Source: Frateuria edaphi
Lineage (GTDB): Bacteria; Pseudomonadota; Gammaproteobacteria; Xanthomonadales; Rhodanobacteraceae
Reading direction: 5' to 3'
DNA: 64,000 nt
Assembly (NCBI RefSeq): GCF_021117405.1
Contig: NZ_CP088251.1
Span: 2,542,001-2,606,000 of the forward strand
Part shown: in pieces, positions 36,501 to 44,086 of the stretch
Position numbering within the stretch: the stretch's first letter is position 1
Layout: every line of letters begins with the position of its first letter
Position numbers and translations under genes: made by a program
Notes under the pieces: model-generated
What the model saw: the letters and a program-made list of their open reading frames with translations, nothing else
Told to the model about the DNA's origin: nothing
Database searches by the model: none

Positions 36501-39085
36501 GAGGCAATCATGCGGGGTTCTGCGCCGAGTCCCTTGAGGGAGCGCATCCACTCGACCAGCGCAAGCAAGGGAGCGGCGTTCGAGCGTTCGCCCCGCCAGT
36601 CGTGCCCAAATGCGCTCCGGCCGAAGTGATCTTCGCCTTCGATAACTTTCCTTGCCGCTTTGCCTCGGGCGAGCGTATCCAGCAATCCCAAGGTGACGGC
36701 CAGGGGCTGGTCAGGCGCTGCGGTCACGGATCGCACCAAGCGATTGGCGTTCCGCCATTCACCACTGAGGAACCGGAAAACGCTGGTTCCGCGTGACGCC
36801 AGCACCGCTCGTGCGCCTGCGAGGTCGGTATCCCAAGCTAGATCGGTCAACTGGCTACCGATCGAGGCGCGCGCGTCTTCCAGGGTTGCCACCGCAGCGG
36901 CGAGGTCGCCAGCGCGTTCCACGCCGTTGTCCCACAGATCCGCAGCAAAAGTTTCTGGACTTGCTGGTGGCGCAGCAGAGACACATTGACCAATCCGAAC
37001 AAGCACATGGAAATCTGCGAGGGTCCTACCGGGCTCGCGGCCCAAGGCCCGCCCAAGAGCCGCCGCCTCGGCCAGCACTCGCGGCAGCTGTAGGGACATT
37101 TGAGTCAGACGTTCGAATTGCTCGACTCCAAAGGCACCTGGCAATTCGGCGAGGGCCTGCTGGTCTTCCAGCAGATCGACATCCCAAGCATCGTCTGTCA
37201 CTCGGCCGGATAGGCTTACCCTCGCCTTTTGATAGCGCAAACCCTCGCTGAGTAAGGCCTCCACGTCATCCGAGCGTTCCCACACGTCGCTACCCATTGC
37301 CTCGGATGAAAGGACCGGTGCGCCAGCAATGCGCCGCAAGAGCTCCACCATCGCAGGCACATCCATGAACCGCCGAGGCGGCTCAATTCCAAGCAGTTGC
37401 GCAGCCTCTTCGAACTTTTGATGGGTCGTGCCTAGATGGGCAGCAAGCGAGCGCACCCGCGTGACAAGTCGATCCGCGTCCATGGGTGTGATCGCTTCTA
37501 AACCGACGCCAACCCAGGCGTGGTCCGCAGGCTTGCCAATCTCCCGGACGCGAGAGGAGAGGTCGCTGAGCAAGTCATGGCGGCTCAGGAACCCATGGCG
37601 CCCCCATTCTTCCGGTGCGCCAAGCACGATGTCGTTGGGCTTTTCGCCTGCCGCGCGCAGCCGGGTCAACTGGCCTTGTATCTGATAGGCGGAAAGCCCC
37701 GAGCGCTCATCGACCTCGTGTAACCGGTTGGCATGACCGTTCAAATTGTCTCGTGCTTCCGTCAGCCGGACAAACAGCCTCCCCGGATCTTGTGCCCTTG
37801 GCGCGCCGAGCTCCCACGTGCGCCGGAGCTCTTCAAGCACCGAACGCTTGTTGGTCTTGTTGCTGTGGATTTCGAGACAGGCGTCACCGACACTCGTTTC
37901 GTCCAGGCGGCGTTTCACGACCTCCAAGGCGGCCATCTTCTCGGCCACAAACAGGACTGTCTTACCGTCCTTGATGGCCGCCGCGATCACATTGGCAATC
38001 GTCTGGCTCTTTCCGGTTCCCGGGGGCCCCTGGATGACAAGATTTTTCCCGCGCCGCACCTCGTGAATGGCCAATGCCTGCGAACTATCGCAGTTGAGAA
38101 TGTGGACCATTTCTGCAGGTGGGATCAGCTCATCGATGTTCGCGTCTTCATGGGCCATGCCGTGATCGGCTGGAAACCCTTCGGTCAGCACGCCACGGAT
38201 GAGCGGGTGATCGCTGATGGCGGCCCCGTTCGGCCAAACAGCCGGATCGAGGTCGCGATACATCAGGAACTTGGCAAACGAGAAGAAGCCTAGAGAGATG
38301 TCATCGGGCAGGACTTCCCAGTCTGCCTTGGCCTTGACGCTCGCGCGCACCCTTTCAACGTAGTCAACCGGATCAAACCCCTCGCTCACCTCGAACTCGG
38401 GCATCCGTAGAGCGTGGACGCGATCCAGGTATGTTTCGAGCGAAAGGTTGGATGCAAAGTCATCCTGTCGGGCCTTGAGCTGGAAGCGTTCACCAGCGCT
38501 GCCACGATCGAGTTGGACCGGCACCAGCAACAGGGGCGCGTGGCGGATGTTCTGTGCGTTGTTGGGATCCACCCACTTCAAGGCACCGAGTGTCAGGAAC
38601 AGGACATTGACGCCTTGCTCTTCTTCCAGCGTTCGGGAGTCCAGGTAGAGTTCAAGCAGCCGCTTTTGGAGCCCCTTGCTCGTCAAGCGGGTTTGGAGGC
38701 GGGTGTCGGCATGCCGCCGCAACACCCCGCGTTCGTCTGTGCTGTCGTCTTCCGGTTGCGCCAGTTGCTCGATCTCTTCGGGCTCCTGGTCCGGCTGAGC
38801 ATCAGCTGCGACAAGCGCCGTTTCAGCCTCGGCCGCACGTCCAGCCAGAAAGGTGAAGGTCTTTCCTTCGCGCACCAAAAGACGGAAGACCTCGCAGGCC
38901 TTCTCGTCAACGACCTCGATGGAGCGAGCGCCTCGCGCGCCCCTCGGCATACTGAGGAGGCGGTTGCGTGCGGAAAGATCGAGAAGTTCTGTGCGCGCCC
39001 GCTCCAGCTTCTCCCTTAACGGCAAATCGCTCTGAAAGATTGGCCCGGTTTGGGCCACCACGGCGACGTCCTCGTTCGGGCCCAT
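33509..39085 (-). CDS. DUF4011 / SF1 helicase / Vsr-like nuclease / DUF3320 protein
   Basis: The ATG at 39085 has GGGGGAG 6 nt upstream and gives 1858 residues; a GTG at 39118 is an alternative. N-terminal DUF4011-like domain (LREKLERARTELLDLSARNR). SF1 helicase: Walker A QGPPGTGKSQT (353-360), long helical insertion, DEAS near 1233, GDPKQLPPTSFF, WHYRSRHQSLI, QGDERDVIF and LNVLISRAKQRCEVF. Vsr/MTES_1575-like nuclease (about 1535-1640) with FIDLAVVDP and IECDGAAYHSS. DUF3320-like C-terminus (about 1700-1770). Such single-gene helicase-nucleases recur in defence islands. It probably acts on foreign DNA, though its activity is not known from sequence. Confidence 0.93.
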   Translation of the reverse strand: MGPNEDVAVVAQTGPIFQSDLPLREKLERARTELLDLSARNRLLSMPRGARGARSIEVVDEKACEVFRLLVREGKTFTFLAGRAAEAETALVAADAQPDQEPEEIEQLAQPEDDSTDERGVLRRHADTRLQTRLTSKGLQKRLLELYLDSRTLEEEQGVNVLFLTLGALKWVDPNNAQNIRHAPLLLVPVQLDRGSAGERFQLKARQDDFASNLSLETYLDRVHALRMPEFEVSEGFDPVDYVERVRASVKAKADWEVLPDDISLGFFSFAKFLMYRDLDPAVWPNGAAISDHPLIRGVLTEGFPADHGMAHEDANIDELIPPAEMVHILNCDSSQALAIHEVRRGKNLVIQGPPGTGKSQTIANVIAAAIKDGKTVLFVAEKMAALEVVKRRLDETSVGDACLEIHSNKTNKRSVLEELRRTWELGAPRAQDPGRLFVRLTEARDNLNGHANRLHEVDERSGLSAYQIQGQLTRLRAAGEKPNDIVLGAPEEWGRHGFLSRHDLLSDLSSRVREIGKPADHAWVGVGLEAITPMDADRLVTRVRSLAAHLGTTHQKFEEAAQLLGIEPPRRFMDVPAMVELLRRIAGAPVLSSEAMGSDVWERSDDVEALLSEGLRYQKARVSLSGRVTDDAWDVDLLEDQQALAELPGAFGVEQFERLTQMSLQLPRVLAEAAALGRALGREPGRTLADFHVLVRIGQCVSAAPPASPETFAADLWDNGVERAGDLAAAVATLEDARASIGSQLTDLAWDTDLAGARAVLASRGTSVFRFLSGEWRNANRLVRSVTAAPDQPLAVTLGLLDTLARGKAARKVIEGEDHFGRSAFGHDWRGERSNAAPLLALVEWMRSLKGLGAEPRMIASRSPEKAEVAARARQLSDLCAMAAPLLREAWIDLGEARAKHFGDMAAVESVELNALLQVAVRYSRAQALVRSIATPAPERVGEGRALLMELAEGQAARGAVRGARALGQIAFGQAWRDEASDWGFLVEASRWMKANPDIRALAGRVGERESLLPRAKFIEVAQAHALASFRALATELKLDLHASLGAPPEEALISVVDWRLQRWANEHEQIFQWVNYRDRAARATEQGCAEIVVRLGDGRLTPEQVVPAFEMAYFEATYARLVREKPELARFDGTTHGRLVRDFGTLDQERIVAARVEVARAHHNGVPQREGAMGPLGILRGEIQKKRGHMPLRKLVEKAGPALRALKPVFMMSPLSVAQFLPPGAMKFDLLVMDEASQIQPVDALGAIARAQQVVVVGDPKQLPPTSFFAKMTAADSEDDEDGAAVADVESILGLFMARGLPTRMLRWHYRSRHQSLIAVSNHQFYENKLFIVPSPYTAQGGMGLRFHYVPDGLFDAGNKRNNLVEAQAVAKAIMEHATKFPRLSLGVAAFSAAQRRAIVDELELLRRGADPEVEAFFNKQGAEPFFVKNLENVQGDERDVIFISVGYGRSVPGGRVPMRFGPLGTDGGERRLNVLISRAKQRCEVFASMTDEDIDPSYAAGKKGVHSFRLFLQYARTGRMPTAEVTGRDYDSIFEEQVAHALRTCGYEVQIQVGIAGFFIDLAVVDPQKPGRFLLGIECDGAAYHSSRSARDRDRLRQMILEEHGWVIHRIWSTDWFQRPAEQLDLVIKRIEALKSGDADEEDAFALSEPSVEIPAIPRDESGSDEDAAVFSPYKEAVLKRPSRCATELHDTPLNVLTDLVIEAVSIEGPVHVDQVTTRIREAWGLKRSGQRIEAAVDQAIGVAVRFKRVARAQNFLWLPGSTPLPRDRGNVETVALRRADMLPPSEIEAAAVQLLRKNFGASREQIIQAVARGLGIRSTSSQVRSVIESAINKAVRTGQLVEAEGLLTVGEEFA

Positions 39086-39344
39086 GCCTTGCTCCCCCTT
39101 GCCCTGCGGTCCTTCCACGCAGCATAAAGCGGGTAAGGGCTGGGCGCACCTCTGCTTAGCTGGCTGCAGTGCTCCGGCCCGCCGCCGACAGGCGTTTCCT
39201 GAGCGCGTGAGGTCTTCATCTCAAGCAAGCTGCAGCATGCTTGGGCGCGTGAGGCGGAGCCTCGTGCGTCAACGCTTTAGCTTTGAGCGTCGTGTTCGCA
39301 GAACACTAAGACGCGCTCTGCCTAAGGGGCGAACCGAAATCAAT

Positions 39345-40265
39345 TCATGCAGGTCCCAGCTGGATCTTTCTCGGTCGACCATTCACCCGCACCACGATCT
39401 TAGCCCGGGCGTTGTTCAAAACGCATGTCTTCGTAATCTCCCTGAGGCGCAAAACCGAATTCACCTTATGGGTAGCGCCCTGATGCTGAAAGTATCGAAG
39501 CTCGTCTAGAGAGCACGCCCTTTCCAGCGCTGACAATACACCGTTCACCTGAAGAAGCTTGAGTTTTTCGGGATGAATTAGACTGATCAGTTCTTTGAAC
39601 TCATCGATTCGCTCGTGGAGATGTCTCATAGCGTCTGGCGCCGAGGCGACACCAAATTTTTTCCAGATTGGTTCGTGATGTGAGGCACGATTTCGGAATT
39701 TGCGGACTATTTCTATGAGAACACGGACTCGCATAAGTAATTGGCTTGTAGTCAGGTGTCCCCAGTCGCCACGAAAAACCTTTCCAAGATGGGCAGGCCA
39801 GAACAAGCCTGGGCCATTAAATTCCGGATCGAAAATAAACTCCCATGTGGAAAACTCTGTCTTCGCAACAATCTCGCTCCTACTTGGCGTGCAATTCCTC
39901 ACGCCGTATCTGTCCATCTTATCTCGCCGGACGTTATTGTTTGCCTTCGCAAAGTTTTCTTTTACGCACTTCACAGCATGAGGCACAACGCCAGTAGTGG
40001 AATAGGACAAATAGCGCAGATGCGGCCTTTGCCACCAGAATGGATTTACTGCCCCTGCGAGGGCTGTGTCTACCGAATTGCGCAACGCCACTTCAACAGC
40101 GGTGATAAGCGGGTGAAAGCACGAGCAGACGTGGCCATTCCACAAATACGCTCCAAACAGCTCAATGTCATCTCTCGGAGCGAAGACAACCTGATAGCTA
40201 TTGAGGCGGTCTTGCGTCATGATTCCGTCAACGAGGTCCGGCCTGTAGACCACAGTCCCTGGCAT
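39345..40265 (-). CDS. Abi-family (AbiD/AbiF, Abi_2) HEPN protein
   Basis: The 306-residue protein has the Abi_2 layout: FGAYLWNGHVCSCFHPLITAVEVALRNSVDTAL in several parts near the N-terminus and, at about residues 205-215, RNRASHHEPIW, the HEPN-type R-N-x(3)-H-H-E-P motif thought to be RNase catalytic. Related proteins cause abortive infection in lactococci. The gene and its surroundings are clearly more AT-rich than the rest of the window, which suggests separate acquisition. It stands alone: 226 bp of apparently gene-free sequence lies on its downstream side and 172 bp on its upstream side. Confidence 0.85.
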   Translation of the reverse strand: MPGTVVYRPDLVDGIMTQDRLNSYQVVFAPRDDIELFGAYLWNGHVCSCFHPLITAVEVALRNSVDTALAGAVNPFWWQRPHLRYLSYSTTGVVPHAVKCVKENFAKANNNVRRDKMDRYGVRNCTPSRSEIVAKTEFSTWEFIFDPEFNGPGLFWPAHLGKVFRGDWGHLTTSQLLMRVRVLIEIVRKFRNRASHHEPIWKKFGVASAPDAMRHLHERIDEFKELISLIHPEKLKLLQVNGVLSALERACSLDELRYFQHQGATHKVNSVLRLREITKTCVLNNARAKIVVRVNGRPRKIQLGPA

Positions 40266-40385
40266 TCTTGGCCCCCTAGGCCTTGACTTGATGGTTGCGT
40301 TGGCCTATCTTAACCCCTAGGCCGGTATCCGCTTCCACTGTTGCAAAGCCGCATCAAGAACGGATATGTAAAGCCTGAACACCTC

Positions 40386-40412
40386 AAACCCCGGACCAGA
40401 GCCGGGGTTTTT
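40386..40412. terminator. Bidirectional hairpin terminator downstream of the radC-like gene
   Basis: A 9-bp stem AAACCCCGG / CCGGGGTTT with loop ACCAGAG is followed by TT on the plus strand and preceded by AAA, so it can serve either strand. It lies 26 bp past the radC-like stop. Confidence 0.7.
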
Positions 40413-40437
40413 CATACCTAAGGCTTGGAAGATAGGC

Positions 40438-40923
40438 TCACATGAGCCCCCTCCCCGCCATGCTGACGCAGCTGCCCGCGCCGACAACGATGTGGTCCAG
40501 CACCCGCACACCTACCAGCCGCAAAGCCTCCGTCAATTCCCGGGTGATGGCCCGATCGGCCGCACTGGGTTCGGCCACGCCGCTCGGGTGATTGTGCGCG
40601 AAGATTACGGCGCAAGCATTGGTCGTTAGGGCCGCTCGCACCACTTCCCTGGGATGGACGCTGGCGCCGTCCACCGTGCCCGTAAAAAGCTTCTGGCAGT
40701 CCAGGATGCGGTGGCGATTGTCGAGCCAGAGGACGTGGAACTCTTCGTGGAGCAGTGCCCCCAGGCGCATGCGCAGGAAGTCACTGGCGTCTTCCGGGTT
40801 GCCGATGCTGCCGAGTCGTTCCAGCTTGGCTTTGAGGATGCCTTCGGCGGCGGCCAGCACGTCGTGCTCCGTGGTTTTGCCGGTGAGCCGGTAGTTGCCT
40901 TTGCTGTCTTTCGCGATGCCCAT
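40438..40923 (-). CDS. radC: RadC-like JAB-domain protein
   Basis: From the ATG at 40923 the product is 161 residues, the short YeeS-type RadC found on mobile elements (it lacks the long N-terminal HhH region of chromosomal RadC). The JAMM/MPN+ metal motif is complete: LHEEFHVLWLD, then HNHPSGVAEPSAAD (H-x-H...D). The open frame extends to 41091 but the upstream part is low-complexity Arg/Ser and not coding-like. Its function on islands is uncertain. Roles in repair or in protecting incoming DNA have been proposed. Confidence 0.9.
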   Translation of the reverse strand: MGIAKDSKGNYRLTGKTTEHDVLAAAEGILKAKLERLGSIGNPEDASDFLRMRLGALLHEEFHVLWLDNRHRILDCQKLFTGTVDGASVHPREVVRAALTTNACAVIFAHNHPSGVAEPSAADRAITRELTEALRLVGVRVLDHIVVGAGSCVSMAGRGLM

Positions 40924-41136
40924 GTTCCGTTTCCCTCGACGCGGGATTGCGCCGTGGGCTTCGCAGAACGAAGCGGGAACAGGGCTGCAGCACCTAGAAC
41001 TAGCGCCTGCGCGCCGTGAAACGCGGGAACACCGTGGACGAGGCCTTGGCCTTGCGCGGACCGACCGCGCAGTGAGCATGGCCCACAACAAGCGCAGTCC
41101 AGTGGCGAGGGATGGAACAGGCGGTCGATCGGATCG

Positions 41137-42186
41137 CTATGACTTAGCGTTCGACAGCACGTTCAAGACGTGCCTGACGACGAGCTCTGCCACGGGCTGG
41201 CTCTCTTCTTTAGCGTCGATGACGACAGCTGCTCGCAAGCTTTCCGATACCGCCGCGTCGCACCCGTTGAGGAAGACCACGATGGGTTGGAAGCCTCTAG
41301 CGAAGGGGCGCTCGAAAACTGTCATGTGGTCCAGTAACCGTGAGGCGTGTTGACCCACGATTACCACAAAGGGCCTTTGCGCGATCATCCATAGGGGCCG
41401 GGCTCGGTCCGCATCCTGCGGTGCGCCTGCCGGGCCGCATTTGATAGCTTGACTTCTTGCTACGTTGGCCAAAACCTCGACGAATCTCAGCACGTCGGGC
41501 TGATCAAGATCATAGGAGATGGTAACCAGGACGCCGGGAAGCCAGACCCGCTCACCAATGGCCTCGGGGGTAAGCTCTTCGCGTAGGAAACAAGCCTCAA
41601 CCAGATGGTTTCCCAGCGATGTCAGCTGCTCACCTTCCACCAAAGACTGGCTAACCAGCGCCGCATGATCGCGTCGATCAAGCACGCCGCCTTTGTTTCC
41701 CAAGAAGTCTGCGGGCGACTTATTACCGCTTCCCTGTGCTGGGAGCAATGTGTGTTGCTTCGCCACCCAGGCTCGCCTCAACCGCTCTGCTTGTTGAAGT
41801 GTGAGGGTTGACAGCGCCACCATCAACGGAGGCCCGAAGTTCGCCGGCACCTTGTTTTGCGCGATGGCCTTTGCTAACCGCCCATAGAGCGGCGCCTTCT
41901 TCTGCTCGATGTCAGCCATACAAAGACGAAGCATACCCATGAGCTCTTCGGCCGACATGTCTTCCGCATTCTCGGGAAACACGTCGCCTTCCAGCGCAGC
42001 CCGGACGAACTCCTCATAGCGCCGCTCCGTTTGGGCCTTGTAACACTCAGCGACCGCGCCGGCTCCTCGCTTTAGGAGGCTCGCGGCTGGAAAGCTGCCC
42101 AGCAGGGCGTCAGCCGCCATCCCGCCCGCGGACTTCACCAGATCCCAGGTCGGCGATTTACTTGCCACGAACACGCCTGCGGACAC
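41137..42186 (-). CDS. Protein of unknown function translationally coupled to the integrase
   Basis: A GTG start at 42186 overlaps the 3' end of the integrase gene by 29 bp and gives 349 residues. An internal ATG at about codon 23 is an alternative. It is mostly helical in its first two-thirds (ERRYEEFVRAALEGDVFPEN, LTLQQAERLRRAWVAKQ), with a more beta-like C-terminal third (LWMIAQRPFVVIVGQHASRL, RGFQPIVVFLNGCDAAVSES). No known domain or catalytic motif was recognized and there is no signal peptide. The overlap suggests expression with the integrase. Confidence 0.75.
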   Translation of the reverse strand: MSAGVFVASKSPTWDLVKSAGGMAADALLGSFPAASLLKRGAGAVAECYKAQTERRYEEFVRAALEGDVFPENAEDMSAEELMGMLRLCMADIEQKKAPLYGRLAKAIAQNKVPANFGPPLMVALSTLTLQQAERLRRAWVAKQHTLLPAQGSGNKSPADFLGNKGGVLDRRDHAALVSQSLVEGEQLTSLGNHLVEACFLREELTPEAIGERVWLPGVLVTISYDLDQPDVLRFVEVLANVARSQAIKCGPAGAPQDADRARPLWMIAQRPFVVIVGQHASRLLDHMTVFERPFARGFQPIVVFLNGCDAAVSESLRAAVVIDAKEESQPVAELVVRHVLNVLSNAKS

Positions 42187-43636
42187 CGCCGCTCCACAGC
42201 GCCTTTCGGATGCCTGAAAGATCCAAAGCCCACCCTAGCCCGCCCTGGACGGCATCAAGCATCTCTTTGGGACCGTAATCACCGCTGTAAGCTTCCACAT
42301 GCTCCTCGTCGAGCTCGTGACCGACGTAGGCGCACCGCCATTCCAGTGGCACTTTGGCTGCCTTCATCGTCTGGATCGCGGTCTTGCGCAAGCTATGGAA
42401 ACCATACTTGCCCTTGGCCGGCTGCTCGATGCCCACCGCCTCGATGTGGCGGGTGAAAGACTTCGAAAGCCAATTGCCGGCGCCATTGACGGCGCCGACC
42501 TTGACCTTGGGAAACAGGCGCGTTTCCCCCTCAGCCCGCAGCGCTTCGACGCGCTCCGTGAGCCCCAACGCCAACAGATCGGGATGGATGGGGATCGTGC
42601 GGCGGCTCGCTTCGTTCTTGATGCTCTGCCCTTCGCCATCGTCGGTGATCGTGAGACACGGAACCTCATCCACGGTGGTGAAGTCCGTGAGTGCCAGTTG
42701 CCCCACTTCCGACACGCGCGCCCCCGCATAAAGACCGACGAGGGCGCCCCAGCGCGCCCCTTCGCTCAACTGAGCGAGCGCCTCCGGCGCATAGAGCTTC
42801 TGGACCTGTCCCAGGGTGAACGCCTTGAAGCCATGCGCCCGCCGCTTGACCTTCTCGCGCTTGCGGAAGACCACGTGCCCCATCGCCGGGTTCTCATCCT
42901 TGGGGAACTTCGGGTAGTAGCCCGCCTGGGCTGCCCAGTCGAAAAAGCCGCGGAGGTAGCTGCATTTGTTCACGAGGGTGGGCGTCTGCAGCCCGCTCAG
43001 TCGCAAAGCCTCCACCCACGCATGGATGTCCTCGCGCACTACCTCGTGGAGCATGCGATCAGTGCCGAAATGCTTGGCGAAGCCTTCCACGGCCGCCGCT
43101 TTGATCGTCAGCGTCTTCGTCAAGGTGTCGGCGCGGATGCTGCGCAGCCACTGCTCCGCGGCTTTGCCGATCGGGCGCATGAGCCGGTGCGCAGGCGCTG
43201 CCGGCCCCACAGGCAAGACCACGGGTGGCGGCACCAGGGCGGGCGGCTGCTGGGCCATCAGCGCCGCCATCTCCCGCATGGCTTCCATGGCCCGAGCGTG
43301 GTCCTCGGGACCGTTGGCTTCGATGCGGACGTTGCCCACCTGGCAGGCGTAGTCCAACACTTCGTTGCCCGGCCCGGTGGGCAACACCAAGGGCCGCGGG
43401 CGGTCCTTACGAGCCTTATCCATCGGCGGCGTCCCCTGTCCGCGTGCTGCGGCGAAGACCTGAGCATAACGTGCCCCTAAGACATACGCCCACACGCGCG
43501 CCACGGCGGGATCGCGGGTGCGCAGCGACTTCTTGATGATGCGCAGGCCGACGACGGCGCGCAGGTCGGCAGGAACAACCAGGCGGAAGTGAAACACGCC
43601 CGATGAGTGACGCAGGAGATGGTGGGGTAAACGCAT
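42158..43636 (-). CDS. Tyrosine recombinase (integrase) next to tRNA-Ser
   Basis: The ATG at 43636 gives 492 residues starting MRLPHHLLRHSSGVFHFRLVVP, the N-terminal DUF6538-like domain typical of one island integrase group; a GTG at 43666 is an alternative. The catalytic residues can be placed: Arg in AGARVSEV (about 306), H-x-x-R in FHSLRKT (about 415-418), His in YVGHELDEEHVE and Tyr450 in EAYSGDYG. It lies 80 bp from the tRNA 3' end and reads away from it, the usual position for the enzyme that integrates at the tRNA. The second integrase at 24723 is of a different subgroup. Confidence 0.94.
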   Translation of the reverse strand: MRLPHHLLRHSSGVFHFRLVVPADLRAVVGLRIIKKSLRTRDPAVARVWAYVLGARYAQVFAAARGQGTPPMDKARKDRPRPLVLPTGPGNEVLDYACQVGNVRIEANGPEDHARAMEAMREMAALMAQQPPALVPPPVVLPVGPAAPAHRLMRPIGKAAEQWLRSIRADTLTKTLTIKAAAVEGFAKHFGTDRMLHEVVREDIHAWVEALRLSGLQTPTLVNKCSYLRGFFDWAAQAGYYPKFPKDENPAMGHVVFRKREKVKRRAHGFKAFTLGQVQKLYAPEALAQLSEGARWGALVGLYAGARVSEVGQLALTDFTTVDEVPCLTITDDGEGQSIKNEASRRTIPIHPDLLALGLTERVEALRAEGETRLFPKVKVGAVNGAGNWLSKSFTRHIEAVGIEQPAKGKYGFHSLRKTAIQTMKAAKVPLEWRCAYVGHELDEEHVEAYSGDYGPKEMLDAVQGGLGWALDLSGIRKALWSGGVRRRVRGK

Positions 43637-43681
43637 GTCGTTTGACCAATCGACATGACCAAGCACCTTTCTCTAGGCCAC

Positions 43682-43710
43682 AAAAAACCCCTGTAAAAAC
43701 AGGGGCTTTT
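43682..43710 (-). terminator. Island-borne terminator downstream of tRNA-Ser
   Basis: On the minus strand CCCCTGT / ACAGGGG (loop TTTT) is followed by TTTTTT. It lies inside the island end, immediately past the tRNA 3' end, and replaces the displaced chromosomal hairpin at 20991-21036. Confidence 0.85.
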
Positions 43711-43714
43711 GCAA

Positions 43715-43733
43715 TCTGGCGGAGAGAGAGGGA
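43715..43733. other. attR (3' end of tRNA-Ser)
   Basis: This is the right copy of the 19-bp direct repeat, forming the acceptor-stem/T-arm strand and CCA end of tRNA-Ser(GCT). Integration kept the tRNA gene whole on this side. Confidence 0.88.
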
Positions 43734-43809
43734 TTCGAACCCTCGATAAGGCTTTTGACCCTATACTCCCTTAGCAGGGGAGCCCCTTCGGCCTCTCGGG
43801 CATCTCTCC
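43717..43809 (-). tRNA. tRNA-Ser (anticodon GCT)
   Basis: A 93-nt class II tRNA on the minus strand: acceptor stem GGAGAGA / TCTCTCC, anticodon loop CTGCTAA with GCT at 43773-43775, a long variable arm, T-loop GGTTCGAATCC and an encoded CCA end. It follows csrA, an arrangement common in gammaproteobacteria, and is the integration target of the island. Confidence 0.96.
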
Positions 43810-43879
43810 GGGTATGTTCCGCGCTTTCGCGGAGCCGGCAAGGATACCGGCCGACGCCGCCGAGGTAAAGCGTTGGTGA

Positions 43880-44086
43880 TCAGTGCTCGCCGGCTTCGCC
43901 GGACGCGCCGCCACCGGACTCGTGCTCGCCCTTGATCCGCTGATAGATCTCTTCGCGATGCACCGCCACGTTCTTGGGCGCATTGATGCCGATCCGCACC
44001 TGATTGCCCTTCACGCCGAGAACGGTAACGGTCACCTCGTCACCGATCATCAGGGTTTCACCGACCCTGCGGGTCAGAATCAACAT
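43880..44086 (-). CDS. csrA: Carbon storage regulator
   Basis: The 68-residue protein starts [24 protein letters not shown] and has the CsrA RNA-binding residues Arg/Leu near the N-terminus and [11 protein letters not shown] Gly/Glu/His tail follows the core. CsrA is a dimeric post-transcriptional regulator binding GGA-containing hairpins in mRNA leaders. GGAGTAAC lies upstream of its own start. It sits between alaS and tRNA-Ser on the same strand. The 271-bp alaS-csrA gap holds no other gene that I can see and probably contains its promoter. Confidence 0.97.
   Translation of the reverse strand: MLILTRRVGETLMIGDEVTVTVLGVKGNQVRIGINAPKNVAVHREEIYQRIKGEHESGGGASGEAGEH

Larger units (their letters stand above)
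21031..43733. mobile_element. Integrative mobilizable element / defence-like island in tRNA-Ser(GCT)
   Basis: The element is bounded by a 19-bp perfect direct repeat (21031-21049 and 43715-43733). The right copy is the 3' end of an intact tRNA-Ser gene. Inside are two tyrosine recombinases (24723-26411 and 42158-43636), a MobA/MobL relaxase, nuclease, helicase, ATPase and Abi-type genes, and unknown genes. The flanks are conserved chromosomal genes. No type IV secretion or coupling protein gene was found, so transfer would need a helper. The base composition of parts, especially 39119-40430, is visibly more AT-rich than the flanks. Confidence 0.88.

Noticed and set aside
21533..40403. CCGGACCAGAG shared by 21533 and 40393 as a second att repeat
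   Set aside because: Only 11 bp, GC rich, and each copy sits inside a different terminator hairpin. No integrase or tRNA relation.
40924..41091. N-terminal extension of the RadC-like protein
   Set aside because: Upstream codons give an Arg/Ser-rich low-complexity stretch. The ATG at 40923 matches the usual short RadC start.
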